Assembly: GCA_009823505.1 (NCBI GenBank)
Contig: VZQC01009558.1
Span: 1,149,012 to 1,213,011, forward strand
Reading direction: 5' to 3'
DNA length: 64,000 nt
DNA from: Rhizomys pruinosus
Taxonomy: Eukaryota; Chordata; Mammalia; Rodentia; Spalacidae
Below, piece by piece: positions 43,338-53,979 of the stretch. Each line of letters starts with the position of its first letter. Positions within the stretch are counted from its first letter, which is position 1. The position numbers and the translations under genes were made by a program. The notes below the pieces were generated by a model that was not told the DNA's origin, made no database searches, and was given only the letters and a program-made list of their open reading frames with translations.

Positions 43338-43548
43338 GATTTTTTTTTTAATTTTTTATTTATTATTTTATGTGTATGAGTGTACTGTCTGCATGTAGCT
43401 TTGTGCACCCGTGTTGTGCAACGCTGTGGAGGTCAGAAGAGGGTGTCGGATTCCCCTGGAACTAGAGTTAAAGACGGTTCTTAGCTGCCATGTGGGTGCT
43501 GGGAATCGAACCTGGGTCCTCTGCAAGAGCAGTCAGTGCTCTTAACCC
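43338..43548 (-). repeat. B2 SINE
   Basis: Minus-strand B2 lacking its last ~20 bases (the head). It breaks into a B1 fragment at CTTAACCCTGAACTCAC. Confidence 0.88.
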
Positions 43549-43615
43549 TGAACTCACAGAGATCCGCCTGCCTCTGCCGAGTCCTGGGATTAAACGTGTG
43601 AGCCGCCATGCCCAG
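43549..43615 (-). repeat. B1 SINE fragment
   Basis: Head third of a minus-strand B1, joined directly to the B2, suggesting a recombination or deletion joint. Confidence 0.8.
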
Positions 43616-43659
43616 TAATAAAATATTTTTAAAAGATGTTTTAAAAAAGACCAAAAAAT

Positions 43660-43815
43660 TAATATATGTATTGTGTTTTTGAGACAGGGTCTCCCTGGAG
43701 CCCCAGCTGGCCTGGAACTCGCTCTGTAGACCAGGTTGGCCTTGAACTCACAGAGATATGCCTGCCTCTGCCTCCGGAGTGCTAGGATTAAAGGCGTGTG
43801 CCACCATATCCAGCA
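43660..43815 (-). repeat. B1 SINE
   Basis: Full minus-strand B1 with CACCATATCCAGC head. Confidence 0.9.
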
Positions 43816-43819
43816 ACTA

Positions 43820-44025
43820 ATTATTTTTATTTTATGTGTATGAGTGTATTGTTTGCATGGATGTAACTGTGGATGTGTGATGGCTGCAGAGGTCAGAAGA
43901 GCGTCAGGTCTCCTGGAACTGGAGTTATGGACAGTTGTTAGCTGCCAGGTGGGTGCTGGGAATCGAACCCAGGTCCTCTGCAAGAGCAGCCAGTGCTCTT
44001 AACTGCTGAGGCATCTCTCCAGCCC
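43820..44025 (-). repeat. B2 SINE
   Basis: Diverged minus-strand B2 adjoining the B1. Confidence 0.88.
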
Positions 44026-44209
44026 TGCAAGATGTTGTTTTGAAATGACAAAACAAAACAAACCAAAATAAACATAACTGCAAAGGACTCAACAAAATCT
44101 AATTTTCTGTACAGCACAGCTTGTAAACAATTTAGAATCATCTTAATCAGTCCCACAATAACAAAGGAATCAAGCTCCTTCATCTACGTATCAGGAAAGA
44201 ATCTGTTTT

Positions 44210-44423
44210 TTGAAAAATATTTTGGTTTAATGTGTATGAGTGCATTGCCTGCATGCATGTGAGTGCACCTACGTCGTGCCCATGGGTCAGAACAGGGTGT
44301 TGGATCCCCTAGAACTGGAGTTACAGATGGATGTTAGTCACCATGTGCATGCTGGGAATCGAACCCAGGTCCCTCTGCAAGAGCAGCCAGTGCTCTTAAC
44401 TGCTGAGCCATCTCTCCAGTCCC
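44210..44423 (-). repeat. B2 SINE
   Basis: Diverged minus-strand B2, CCATCTCTCCAGTCCC head. Confidence 0.88.
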
Positions 44424-44520
44424 AAGAATCTCAGTGTTTTATTATGCCAGGCAGAGCTCTATAGCGCCCTCTTCCTCCAAGACCAAAAGTTTGTTTTGAA
44501 TGTGCAGAAAAATTGAGTAC

Positions 44521-44690
44521 AGACCAGAGGTTTTTGTGGAGTGGCCGAGGGCGGGCCGTGAGCTGATCAAGCACAGAACAGAGGTTCCTGTGGAGTGGCA
44601 GAGGGCAGGCAGTGAGCTGATCAAGCACAGAACAGAGGTTCTTGTGGAGTGGCTGAGGGCAGGTCGTGAGCTGACTTTACTGTCCTGTAC
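44521..44690. repeat. tandem repeat, 54-bp unit x 3
   Basis: CAGAGGTT starts units at 44525, 44579 and 44633. Each contains TGTGGAGTGG, GAGGGC and GTGAGCTGA. The multiple-of-3 length keeps both strands open. Confidence 0.92.
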
Positions 44691-46190
44691 CTTGGAAGAG
44701 TCTCAGCTGTGGTTTCTTTCCCTGTGGCGACAGGAAGCTGGACCTGGAATTACAGCGTTTGGCCCTCTTCTTCAGAAAGCGTTGTCCCCCTTGTCCCCCT
44801 GCACATACCCCTCCACTATCTGTGTCGTACGATTGTAAGCCTGTAGTCTTTTTTGCTTTAATCCAATGAGCATTTGCTAATACTGTAAGTGGCCCAGGCC
44901 CTCTTGGGAGCAAGAACACAGGGGTGAGTGTGATCGAGCTTAGTCAGACTCCCTGCTGGCCCTGACTGGAATTTAATGGTCAAAGCAGAATTAGCTGACT
45001 GGAGATGCCCTTCCCGGTTTCCTTTTCTGAATTTGCCTGGGTCTGTGGGAGAAATGGGGTCTGACAGCAGAAGAGGGAGGACATCAAGATGCATGCCGCC
45101 ACCTGCGGAGTGCAGAGCAAGCGGCAGGCCAGGTGCCATCAGTTAGGGCTGGCCGCCTTGTGGAGGTGTGAAGGAGCTCTGAGGAGGGGCAGGTACCACA
45201 GTGCCACCCTGACCAGGTTGGTCTGGGTTCCTGAAAGTGCCCAGGATTTGTGCTAATTCATTTGACTAAGGACTCAGGTAGACAGCCTTATGAATCCAGA
45301 AGTTGAATTCTTTCAGTAGTGAGTGTCTCATGAGGTACAAAATTAAGTGACATCCATCTGTCCATGTATTCGTTTATGTGGTAAGTATTCATGAGACACA
45401 TGACAGACACTGCACTGACAGTAATGCATGTGTGTACCCACAGGCTTTTGCAATGTCAAAACAATTTTCTTTTTAATGTTAATTAAGCATTACTGGACAC
45501 ACTACATAGTTAAGTAGCAAGGGCAATGTTCCTGTCAGGAAAATGCTGCCCTAAATGTTCTTCAAGCATTTGGATACATAGTATGATAACTCCAGAGATG
45601 TAGCCATGTGTCTCCAGCACACCACCTGGACAGGGAAGCTGGTCAGCCCTTTCTTCTCCTCCCTGCTTAACTGAACCTGTGGATGTATGTGGTGGCCATG
45701 CTTGTCATGAGCGAGCATGGGCCCATGTTGTTGAGTCCCAGGAGAATCTCGAAGAATCTGTGCATATTTACCTAGATGAAGACCTCACTAATACTTAGTT
45801 CCCTTAAAGGTAACGGAGCTTCCTTTCCTTTCCTGGTGAAAACAGTCTTCTTGGGGGGAGTTTTGAGTCCACATACCACGGCTTTAACTTGTGACTGCAC
45901 GTGACTGTTACTCCAGGGAAAGAGTGGTTTACAAGAATGTAGAGGCAAACCCTTGGAGTGTTTACAATAGCATCCACATATTTCTGATGTTATTCAGTAT
46001 TTCAATATGCACATTTTCCCAAACATTTAAAATCCTTTCAGTCAAGTAGGCACACGCATAAAAAACCTAACTGTAGAGTGAATTCGGTCACTTTGAATGT
46101 TATTTAAATGATTTAAGGCTGGTAAACTGGTTGACTTGAATAAAAAGAAAAGAGCCTTGTGTACAGTTTATTTTCCCATCGAGAGTTTAC
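44691..46190. other. unassigned single-copy-looking intergenic sequence
   Basis: No gene, SINE or tandem repeat recognised in 1.5 kb. This is one of the few long SINE-free stretches of the window. Confidence 0.45.
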
Positions 46191-46195
46191 AGAGC

Positions 46196-46440
46196 AGGGG
46201 CTGGGGGATGTCTCAGTTGATAAACGGCTTCCTGCTCAAGCACAAGGATCTCTAGACCTACATAAGCCAGATGATACAACAGCACTCCTGGCAGGCAGAG
46301 ATTAAGGTGGGAGACAGAAAATCCAGGAAGCTCACAGCCCAGCAAGTAGCAAACAAGAGACAGCTCAGACAAGATGGAAGGCAAGACTGACACCCATGGT
46401 TGTCCTCTGACTGCCACATGTGTGTCTGCATACACACATG
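46196..46440 (+). repeat. B4 SINE
   Basis: Diverged B4 with GGGGGATGTCTCAGTTGATA, followed by an ACACACAC-rich tail to 46475. Confidence 0.7.
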
Positions 46441-46865
46441 GACATATGTACCCCCCCCACACACACACACATCGCCGCCGCCACCACCACCACCAATGAC
46501 AAAAAGAACAGGGCAGAAGAGGATTGCCATTAATCTTAGGCAATTCCTAATAATTTTTAACCAACTGTCCTTACCATATCTGCCTGTCTCCCCTGCCACA
46601 CCTGCTCACAGCCCTTCCCCTCTAATCATGGACATAAAATTGGACTTTGAACTGATAACTTTTCCAGAGAAAACAACTGAAAGTACACTTAGCGGGTCAA
46701 CATTCAGACACAAAAATCTCACAAGCAGCCTGGCCCACTGGACAGAGCTTGGTGCACAGAGCTTCCCCAACATATTCTGGGGCTTCCATAGGAAATGTCT
46801 GATCTTTCTGGCAAATAATACCAAGACGGGCTTAAGATGACTAGGGTGGTCATAGTTTAAATAAT

Positions 46866-46985
46866 TTCCAGCTGTGCGTGGAGACGCATCCCTGTAACCC
46901 CAGCAGTTGGAGATGAAGGTGGAGGCAGGAGGATCAGCCTTGGCTACACAGTGAGGCTAGCCTAGACTACAGGAGACCCTGTCTT
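46866..46985 (+). repeat. B1-related SINE, old
   Basis: TGTAACCCCAGCAGTTGGAG and CAGGAGACCCTGTCTTAAA are kept. Confidence 0.65.
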
Positions 46986-47029
<44 letters not shown>

Positions 47030-47041
47030 GGGGGGGGGGGG
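46986..47041. repeat. (CA)n then (G)n
   Basis: About 21 CA units followed directly by 14 G residues. Confidence 0.97.
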
Positions 47042-47159
47042 ACCAAATGAACCATTTCCTGGAGGAAGAACAAGGAATGAGTTTGAATTTCAGGAATCAC
47101 TATTGCCCTGGTCCTCTGTCCCAGCATGGAAGCTGTCCATAAGGTAACTCTTTGCATGT

Positions 47160-47337
47160 GCACGTGTGTTTGTGTGTGTGTGTGTGTGGTGTGTGTGTGT
47201 TTTATGAGACAGGGTTTTCCCTGTACCCCTGGCTGGCCTGGAACTTGCTATATAGACCAGGCCAGCCTTAATCCCACAGAGCTCTGCCTGCCCCTGCCTC
47301 CTGGGTACTAGGATTAAAGCATATGCCACTACACCCA
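47160..47337 (-). repeat. B1 SINE with (TG)n tail
   Basis: Minus-strand B1 whose tail has become a TG repeat (47165-47200). Confidence 0.88.
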
Positions 47338-47429
47338 CCCTTTTTTTTATTTTTTGCTTATTTTGAATTGGTCATTCACCTTGGTTTAGTGAGTCTTTGA
47401 GAATATATTCTATTTACTTTATTGGTTGA

Positions 47430-47578
47430 TTGAGAGAGAGAGAAAGAGATTGAGAGTCAGTTTGTAGCCCTGTTTGGCAAGGAACTCACTATTGTAGAAA
47501 AGTCCACAGTGATGCGCCTGCCTCTGCCTTCCAAGCACTGGTGCTGGGACTTAAGGCATGCAACACCACACCTAGCCT
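47430..47578 (-). repeat. B1 SINE, old
   Basis: Minus-strand B1 with an AGAG-rich tail and an 8-bp insertion (CACTGGTG). Confidence 0.75.
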
Positions 47579-48345
47579 GTCAAGTGTCCCTTTACACCAC
47601 TGAGGCAACCCTTCAGACTCAACAGTCTTTTGTTAGGCTTGATCATGCTGATCTTCGTGCTTACAATTAAAAGCCAGTTCCTCCTGAGCAATGCTTTGTG
47701 GAGGTGAAGAGGCTTTAACAGTACTGAATTACAACACATTTAGTTTGGCCTCTTCATTTTAATATTAATGCCCCTCCCGCAGCGGCAGCAAGCGTGTTTC
47801 TGCCCCACATCCCTGCCCTCTTCTTCATTGTATCCCTTGAGAAACTACTTTCTTCCCATTTTTATTCCAAAAGCTATAGATAAGGTTGTTTCTCTTAGCT
47901 TGTTGAATTTCCTTAGCCAAACACCCCAGTGAACCAGAGCCAACCTTAACAAATGTGACCAGCTCATCGGTAGCCCCTGTGTCCATGCATGACAAAGATA
48001 ACACTTTAAAATAAGAATTACATTACTTCCATTCTTCCAAGAAATCTACAGCCTTCAGAATAAAATTCTATCTCCTTAGTCAAATTATACCCACAGGCTC
48101 CCAACCTGTTAGTGCTGGTCTTCCCTTCCTGGTCATTTGTTCCTTCCAGAGTGCCTAACCTACGATGTTGGCTGTGTTGGTAGCTACCATGGCACGCATG
48201 GGGCCTGGGCAACTCGGATTGGGCACACCTGGTAGACAAACCTCTCTGCCCTCTTCTCCCACATGTTAACTGTTTCTAATTATTCCGGCGGGGATTCTTT
48301 GCAGTTTTCCATGATCCCTTCCCTCCCTACTGCCCCTTAAAAGGA
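47579..48345. other. unassigned intergenic sequence
   Basis: No gene recognised. 48040-48260 has the feel of an old L2-like element (AATAAAATTCTATCTCCTTA), but I cannot confirm it. Confidence 0.35.
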
Positions 48346-48348
48346 AAA

Positions 48349-48515
48349 CCAATGCTGGGCATGATGGCATTAGCCTTTAACCCCAGCCATTAGGAGGCAG
48401 AGGCAGGAGATTTCTGAGACTGAACTCAACCTGGTCCATATAGCGATTTTCAGGTGGGCTGGGACTAGGGAGACCCTGTCAAAAAACAAAACAAAACAAC
48501 TAAACAACAACAACA
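48349..48515 (+). repeat. B1 SINE
   Basis: Plus-strand B1 ending in an AAC-rich tail. Confidence 0.85.
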
Positions 48516-48597
48516 ACATAAAAGGAAAGCCAATGTACCCCCTCTTGAAACACGTGGTTTATGTCCATATAGTTTTTATTTTAATAAAATAAAAAAC

Positions 48598-48740
48598 AAG
48601 CCAGGTTTAGTAGTGCACACCTGTAACCTGGTACTTGGGCAGTAGAGACAGGAGGATTAGAAATTCTAGGTCAGCCTCCAGCTACATAGTAAGTTCAAGG
48701 CCAACTTGGGCTACTTGAGACCCAGACTCACACACACACA
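48598..48740 (+). repeat. B1-related SINE, old
   Basis: Diverged plus-strand B1 ending with a short CA run. Confidence 0.7.
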
Positions 48741-48837
48741 GGAGGAAGCCCTTGGGGGCCCAGATCTAATAAAGATTTTTCTCGATACTAGTGTGCCCTG
48801 CGCCTGCAGCTTCTTGCCTCACTGGGGACCGAGGAGA

Positions 48838-50540
48838 CTCTGGCCACTGCTTGTGACTGGGAAGGAAGATGCTGCTGAGGCTGAGGAGAAGCGAAGATGC
48901 AGTGGTGGTGGTAGAAAGATGTCGGGCTAAGGGGAGCAGCGGGAGAAAACTATCTCCGAGGACCTGGTCATGGCCAGATAGAAGATGGGGGTGGGGATCA
49001 CCTACCCAGTACTTCGATCTTTGACGGCAGCATCAAGCTCAGGTGTGTCATACGGAGCCTGTGTGACAAAGGTGATGCCATGATTATGGAAGAGACAGGG
49101 AAGATCTGCAAGAAGGAAAGCAAATGAAGGAAGGTATTGATGGCCTTTGCTACCAGCATATAGGTAATAACTGTGTATGACACTTCTTCCCTCTGAAGAG
49201 TGACCAGGACTTTATTCTCAAGGAAGGTGACTGGTAAAAACTTGGGGTCCATGTGGGTGGCTTCATGGTCAATGTGACTCACACTGTGAGACTGGTGTAG
49301 CTCAGTGGACCCAATTAACAGGGCAGAAAGCAGATGTCATTAAGGCAGCTCACCTTTGTGCTAAAGCCTCCATCTGCTTAGTCAAGCTGCGAAGTCAGAA
49401 CACACCAGCCTGGAATAAGGTTGGACATTCAAATGAATTCAAATTTAATAATTGCTACCAATAAAGGGTGTGCTGTCATACCAATTGAAGCAGCATGTCG
49501 TCGGTGGAGAGAAGACGCTTATCCACAACCCTACAGACTGGCAGAAGAAGGGTCACGAAAAAGATGACTGTGAGGTACACGAGGGTTATGCTGTGGATGT
49601 CCATCAGCTCGGGAGAAGGCGAGGCCAAGGTTGCAGGACAGAGAACCAGCGTTTACAGAAGAGACTCCTCTAAACAACACGGCCTTTTCCAGTAAGGTAG
49701 AAAGGTGTTTTACTATGCCATTTATTTTAAGAACATTTGGAGACGAGACAAAGGCTCAGTGGTAGAGGTTAGGTAGAAATGGACCCCAAGATGGAGTCAC
49801 TGTTGGCCCAGCATCATCCCAGGAAGCAGACACTGACCCACCCTACTTTCTCAGTAACTTCCTGACTCCTATTTTGAACAATTTAACTGCAATTTGATGC
49901 AATCCATCGAGGACAATTTTCTGTAGCAGCCAGCTGGAAAACTGAAAAAAACTAATCAAAACTCCCCCTAACTGAAGCACCTCCCTTACCAAGGACTTGC
50001 TATTGACTCACAAGGACCCTGTATAACCCAGCCTAAGGTCACAAGAAGCTGCTAGTCTGCCCTGTGAGGACAGGAGGGCAGCTCATTCTCCTGATGAAAT
50101 CTCTCGTCTCAGAATGGACTCTGTAGATTATGCCAAACATGAGTTGCTACAACCATTTAATGTTCCCTGTGCAAAGGAGGGTGGATTTGTTGCCCAGTTC
50201 AGATTCAGTTCTACTCATGACCAGTGGCCCCGTGCGGATAACCAGTGGTCCCTCTACATGTTGAAAACCGGGGGAAAAAAAAAAAAGAAAAAAAAAAAGA
50301 AGAAAAAGAAGGTCTCTAAGATTCCAGACAGTGCCACCAGTGCGGACCATTAGCAGAGTGAAGCTGGGAGCCAAGGTGGTCCTGTAGCCCCAGCTTCCCG
50401 GTCCTGCCTTGTCCCCTTCCCACCGCACCTCAGGCTCTGTGACTTGCAGTTCGTCTTCTCCACCCAAAACCACCAGCAGATCAGGTTCTCTCTGCCCTGA
50501 TCCCAGTCCCCCAAACCAGTCCTTTCCAGTAAAAAAAAAC
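48838..50540 (+). pseudogene. Pa2g4-ps: Pa2g4 (EBP1) processed pseudogene, split by an insertion
   Basis: An intronless copy of the mRNA for proliferation-associated protein 2G4, a ribosome- and RNA-binding member of the methionyl aminopeptidase fold. The original ATG is at 48919 (ATG TCG GGC), but codon 4 is TAA. Recognisable pieces follow in order: a KGDAMIMEETGKI-like stretch (49068-), [11 protein letters not shown] (49198-), HQLKQHV (49477-), KHELLQPFNV (50132-), and the Lys-rich C-terminus encoded by the A-rich run at 50275-50312. 3' UTR-like sequence follows, with an A-rich end at about 50530-50553. Several stops and frameshifts rule out function. A foreign block of about 340 bp (49773-50112) sits inside it. 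Confidence 0.9.
49773..50112 (+). mobile_element. probable solo LTR inside the Pa2g4 pseudogene
   Basis: Sequence unrelated to Pa2g4 separates the pseudogene just before its ATGGACTCTGTAGATTATGCC part. It carries a TATA-like CCTGTATAACCCAGCC block about 85 bp before its end and is GC-poor upstream. It resembles an ERV LTR, but clear terminal repeats or a target duplication were not found. Confidence 0.45.
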
Positions 50541-50599
50541 AAACAAAAAAAACAGTTCCAACTGACTCTGGTCCTGGAGGTGTTGCTTCCCGGTCACGG

Positions 50600-51190
50600 A
50601 AGACTACTCTAAGTATATAGAAAAGAAACTGAATGATAAAATCAGGAGTCATGGGTGATTTAGCCTTGGCGATTTAGTATTCTACTTTACAACAGAGTAA
50701 CCCAGAGAAGGTCTGGCCCAGGGTTTCCCAATCTAGTCCCAGGGGAAGTGTCTCAAGAGACTGTAGATGTGGATGCCTGATTGCCACCTCTTAGGCAAAC
50801 CTGAAGAGGCCGGAGTGGCACACCCTGTACTAGACACAAGAATCTTTATCCGAGTCACCATTTTATACATCCAAACATTTGCATAACCTTCCTGAGTACG
50901 GAAATTGTTTCTTCAGTGCTTAGTAAAATATTAGTATTCTTTCTCTGATCTCAAGGGCCTTGGGCAGTGTTTCTTATCTCTGGTCTGTGAGCCTGAAATT
51001 TTACAGCACAAGGAATGTTGTTAGCCAGCATTCAAAAGAAAAATAATGTAAGAAATTCATGTTCCTCCTGTCCATCTGGCTTCACCAGAGTCAAAGTTCA
51101 CTGAACTCAAGGACTGCAGAAAAGGCATTCACTGCACTCCACACTCACCCACACCCCACATTTGCAGGCATCAAATCACTTAGACAATGA
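50600..51190. other. unassigned intergenic sequence
   Basis: No gene or repeat recognised. Confidence 0.4.
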
Positions 51191-51351
51191 GAGCACATGG
51201 GAAGTCGAAGAATTGGGCTGGGGAGATGGCTCAGTGGCAGTGTGCTCCTCCCACTGCCCAGGAGGATGGAAAAGTTCTTCTATGTCATTCTTATATTGAA
51301 CATTCATGCTCAGAAATTGTTAGTAAATAAAAGCTTGGGAAAGGAAGTTCA

Positions 51352-51354
<3 letters not shown>

Positions 51355-51404
<50 letters not shown>
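51355..51404. repeat. (GA)n microsatellite
   Basis: About 25 GA units. A diverged ID/B2-like head (GGGCTGGGGAGATGGCTCAG) lies upstream at 51217. Confidence 0.97.
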
Positions 51405-51405
<1 letters not shown>

Positions 51406-51633
51406 AAAAACCCTGCCATCTTCAAACTGAACCTTCTGCAAGGCTGATTAAATGATTAGAACTTCACTGAGAGTTTGAAATGTTGCAGGTGGGAATCTGA
51501 TTACAGCTTATCTTGGGCTATCTTTAGCCCCCTAAATAGCCATTCCATGCCCACCTCTATGTCTGACCTAGCATTCTGTGACTAAAGATAAAAACTTTGG
51601 GGGAATGTTTTAACTTAAAACCCTAGCTGCCCG

Positions 51634-51835
51634 GGGTGGAGAGATGGCTCAGTGGTTGGGAGCACAGGCTGATCTTGCAGAGGACCCGTGTTTGGTTTCC
51701 AGGGCCCACAAGGTAGCTAACGGCCATCAGTAACACAGGTTCCAGGGGATCTGACCCCGAACACATTGCCGGACACGGGTGCACTTACATGCAGGCAATA
51801 CATTCATACACATAAAATAAAGATTAAAAAATTTT
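51634..51835 (+). repeat. B2 SINE
   Basis: Plus-strand B2 with an internal deletion and a CATAAAATAAAG tail. Confidence 0.9.
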
Positions 51836-52310
51836 AAATCCTAGTTTCCACCACTCAAAAGACAAAAGTGTCATCAAATAGCCTCTGGTGTGGTCAGCTG
51901 AGATTCCGCCCACTTTGCAAATTACCTAATGTTTTTGCCATGCATTTTAAAAGTGCCTTGACTTATGAATTCTTCTGTTTCTATGAAAACTTTATGAAAC
52001 TGCTTCCATGTTGGAACATGGTCACCCAGTTTTCAGCTCTTGAACTTTCTTTTCTTTGAAGCTAGAATTCTGTTTTTGCATTGACAAATGCAGGGTAGAG
52101 AAATTGTGACAAATTTCTATTGCTTTATTGGGCAAAGTCATTTGTGTGATCTCTTTCAGTGAAATAAAGTTTCACAGTTCCTTAAAATACATTTTTGGTT
52201 GGGAGCCAAGAAAAGAACGCATTTCCACCCCACATGTAACAGTTTTGTTTTGTCTCTGCTGGGATACAGGCACCTTTGGGGAAGTTCTTAGAACCAGTGA
52301 TATTGCAAAT
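51836..52310 (+). promoter_or_regulatory. Fut4 upstream flank
   Basis: SINE-free sequence leading into the CpG island. No TATA box at a clear distance. The promoter itself is inferred from position only. Confidence 0.4.
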
Positions 52311-52319
52311 TTCGTTTCC

Positions 52320-53960
52320 AGAACGCAGCCCGCTGGGGCCTGACTGCACAGCGGGCCCTTTTAGCAGGCCACGCGGCCGGGCTACACTCCAACTGTCCGC
52401 CGGGCTGGCTTTCTCCCTCCCTGGGCGTCGCTGGCCGCGCTGGGCAGTGCGGAAGGCAGCGATCTCCCGTTTCGCCGGGACCCTCGGCCCAGCCCGAGCT
52501 CCCGCTGCGGTGGGCACGCCTGGCCTGGCGGCGGCCCGGGGGTCTGGATACCGCCCTCCGCAGGACGAGGACTCGCGTGGAGAGCCCGGGACCCCACGAG
52601 GAGCACCGGGGCGCTGGCCGGGGCCGGGGCCGGGGCGCGATGGCCGGGGGCGGCACCGGGCGGCGGCCCGCCCCGCTCACCTCGCCCCGGACCTGGGAGG
52701 AGCGCCATGCGGCCGGGGGCCTGCGGATGCCGGGCCCGCCCCCTGGGCTGCCCCGGCTCGAGCGCCGGAGCCCGCAGGGCAGCATGCGCACCGTTGCGGG
52801 CCGGGGGACGCGCGGCGCGGCATGGGCACGCCGGGGACCCGGCGGCGCGCGCGGCGCGGAGGCTGGGGACTGCCCCGGAGAGGCTCGGCCGCGGCAGCCG
52901 CGGGGCTGCTGTGCACGGCGCTGGCCGCCTACGCCTGCTGGGGCCAGCTGCCGCCGCCGCCGTCCTGGGCCACCGCCCCGGCCCCGCGCCCCGTGGACGT
53001 GCTGCTGTGGTGGGAGCCGTTCCGCGGGCGCGGCGGGGCTCCCGGGCCGCCCGCCGACTGCGGCCGGCGCTTCAACATCAGCGGCTGCCGGCTGCTCACC
53101 GACCGCGCGGCCTACGGCGAGGCGCAGGCCGTACTGTTCCACCACCGCGACCTGGTGAGCACCGCCCTGGACATGCCGCCGCCCTGGGCCGCCGCGCCCG
53201 CGCCGCCCGACCTGCCGCCGCCCCGGGCCGCCGCGCGCTCCCGTCCGCCGGGCCAGCGCTGGGTGTGGATGAACTTCGAGTCGCCGTCGCACTCGCCTGG
53301 GCTGCGCGGCCTGGCCCGCGACCTCTTCAACTGGACGCTGTCCTACCGCGCCGACTCGGACGTCTTCGTGCCCTACGGCTTCCTGCGGCCCCGCAGCCGC
53401 CCGAGCGACCAGCCGCCCGGCCTGGCGCCGCCGCTGGCCCGCAAGCGCGGCCTGGTGGCCTGGGTGGTGAGCCACTGGGACGAGCGCCAGGCGCGCGTGC
53501 GCTTCTTCCAGCAGCTCAGCCGGCACGTGCGCGTGGACGTGTTCGGCAGGCGCGGCCCCGGCCGGCCCGTGCCCGCCAGCGGGCTGCTGCACACCGTGGC
53601 GCGCTACAAGTTCTACCTGGCCTTCGAGAACTCGCAGCACGTGGACTACATCACCGAGAAGCTCTGGCGCAACGCCCTGCTGGCCGGGGCCGTGCCGGTG
53701 GTGCTGGGCCCCGACCGGGCCAACTACGAGCGCTTCGTGCCTCGCGGCGCCTTCATCCACGTGGACGACTTCCCGAGCGCCGCGGCCCTGGCCGCCTACC
53801 TGCGCTTCCTGGACCGCAACGTGGCGGTCTACCGCCGCTACTTCCACTGGCGCCGGAGCTTCGCCGTGCACCTCACCTCCTTCTGGGACGAGCCCGGGTG
53901 CCGGGCCTGTCAGGCTGTGCAGAGCGCCGGGGACCAGCCCAAGAGCATCCGCAACTTGGC
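52320..53960 (+). promoter_or_regulatory. CpG island covering the Fut4 5' region and coding exon
   Basis: GC content rises abruptly at about 52320 and falls just after the stop codon. CpG dinucleotides are abundant throughout. The island covers the probable promoter, the 5' UTR and the whole coding sequence. Confidence 0.9.
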
Positions 53961-53979
53961 CCGCTGGTTTGAGCAGTGA
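52822..53979 (+). CDS. Fut4: alpha-(1,3)-fucosyltransferase 4
   Basis: Golgi type II membrane enzyme (GT10 family) that moves fucose from GDP-fucose to GlcNAc in N-acetyllactosamine chains, making Lewis X (CD15/SSEA-1). The single coding exon gives 385 residues. A basic cytoplasmic tail (TRRRARRGGW, 6-15) precedes one membrane anchor (about 22-41), a Pro-rich stem (42-57), then the catalytic domain: FNISGCRLLTDR (84-95), WVWMNFESPSHSPG (147-160), LFNWTLSYRADSDVF (168-182), and the GDP-fucose-binding core FYLAFENS..YITEKLW (264-282). N-glycosylation sequons are at N85 and N170. ATG 52822 is the first in-frame ATG, although the frame is open upstream to 52276. The protein is shorter than the mouse enzyme (433 residues) because of the N-terminus and a shortened, Pro/Ala-rich segment at 113-143. 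Near the C-terminus it has DEPGCRAC where I expect DEPWCRxC. Confidence 0.97.
   Translation: MGTPGTRRRARRGGWGLPRRGSAAAAAGLLCTALAAYACWGQLPPPPSWATAPAPRPVDVLLWWEPFRGRGGAPGPPADCGRRFNISGCRLLTDRAAYGEAQAVLFHHRDLVSTALDMPPPWAAAPAPPDLPPPRAAARSRPPGQRWVWMNFESPSHSPGLRGLARDLFNWTLSYRADSDVFVPYGFLRPRSRPSDQPPGLAPPLARKRGLVAWVVSHWDERQARVRFFQQLSRHVRVDVFGRRGPGRPVPASGLLHTVARYKFYLAFENSQHVDYITEKLWRNALLAGAVPVVLGPDRANYERFVPRGAFIHVDDFPSAAALAAYLRFLDRNVAVYRRYFHWRRSFAVHLTSFWDEPGCRACQAVQSAGDQPKSIRNLARWFEQ

Noticed and set aside
52288..53871. 527-codon open frame on the minus strand through Fut4
   Set aside because: It is the shadow of an extremely GC-rich gene. The composition is low in complexity and no domain is recognisable.
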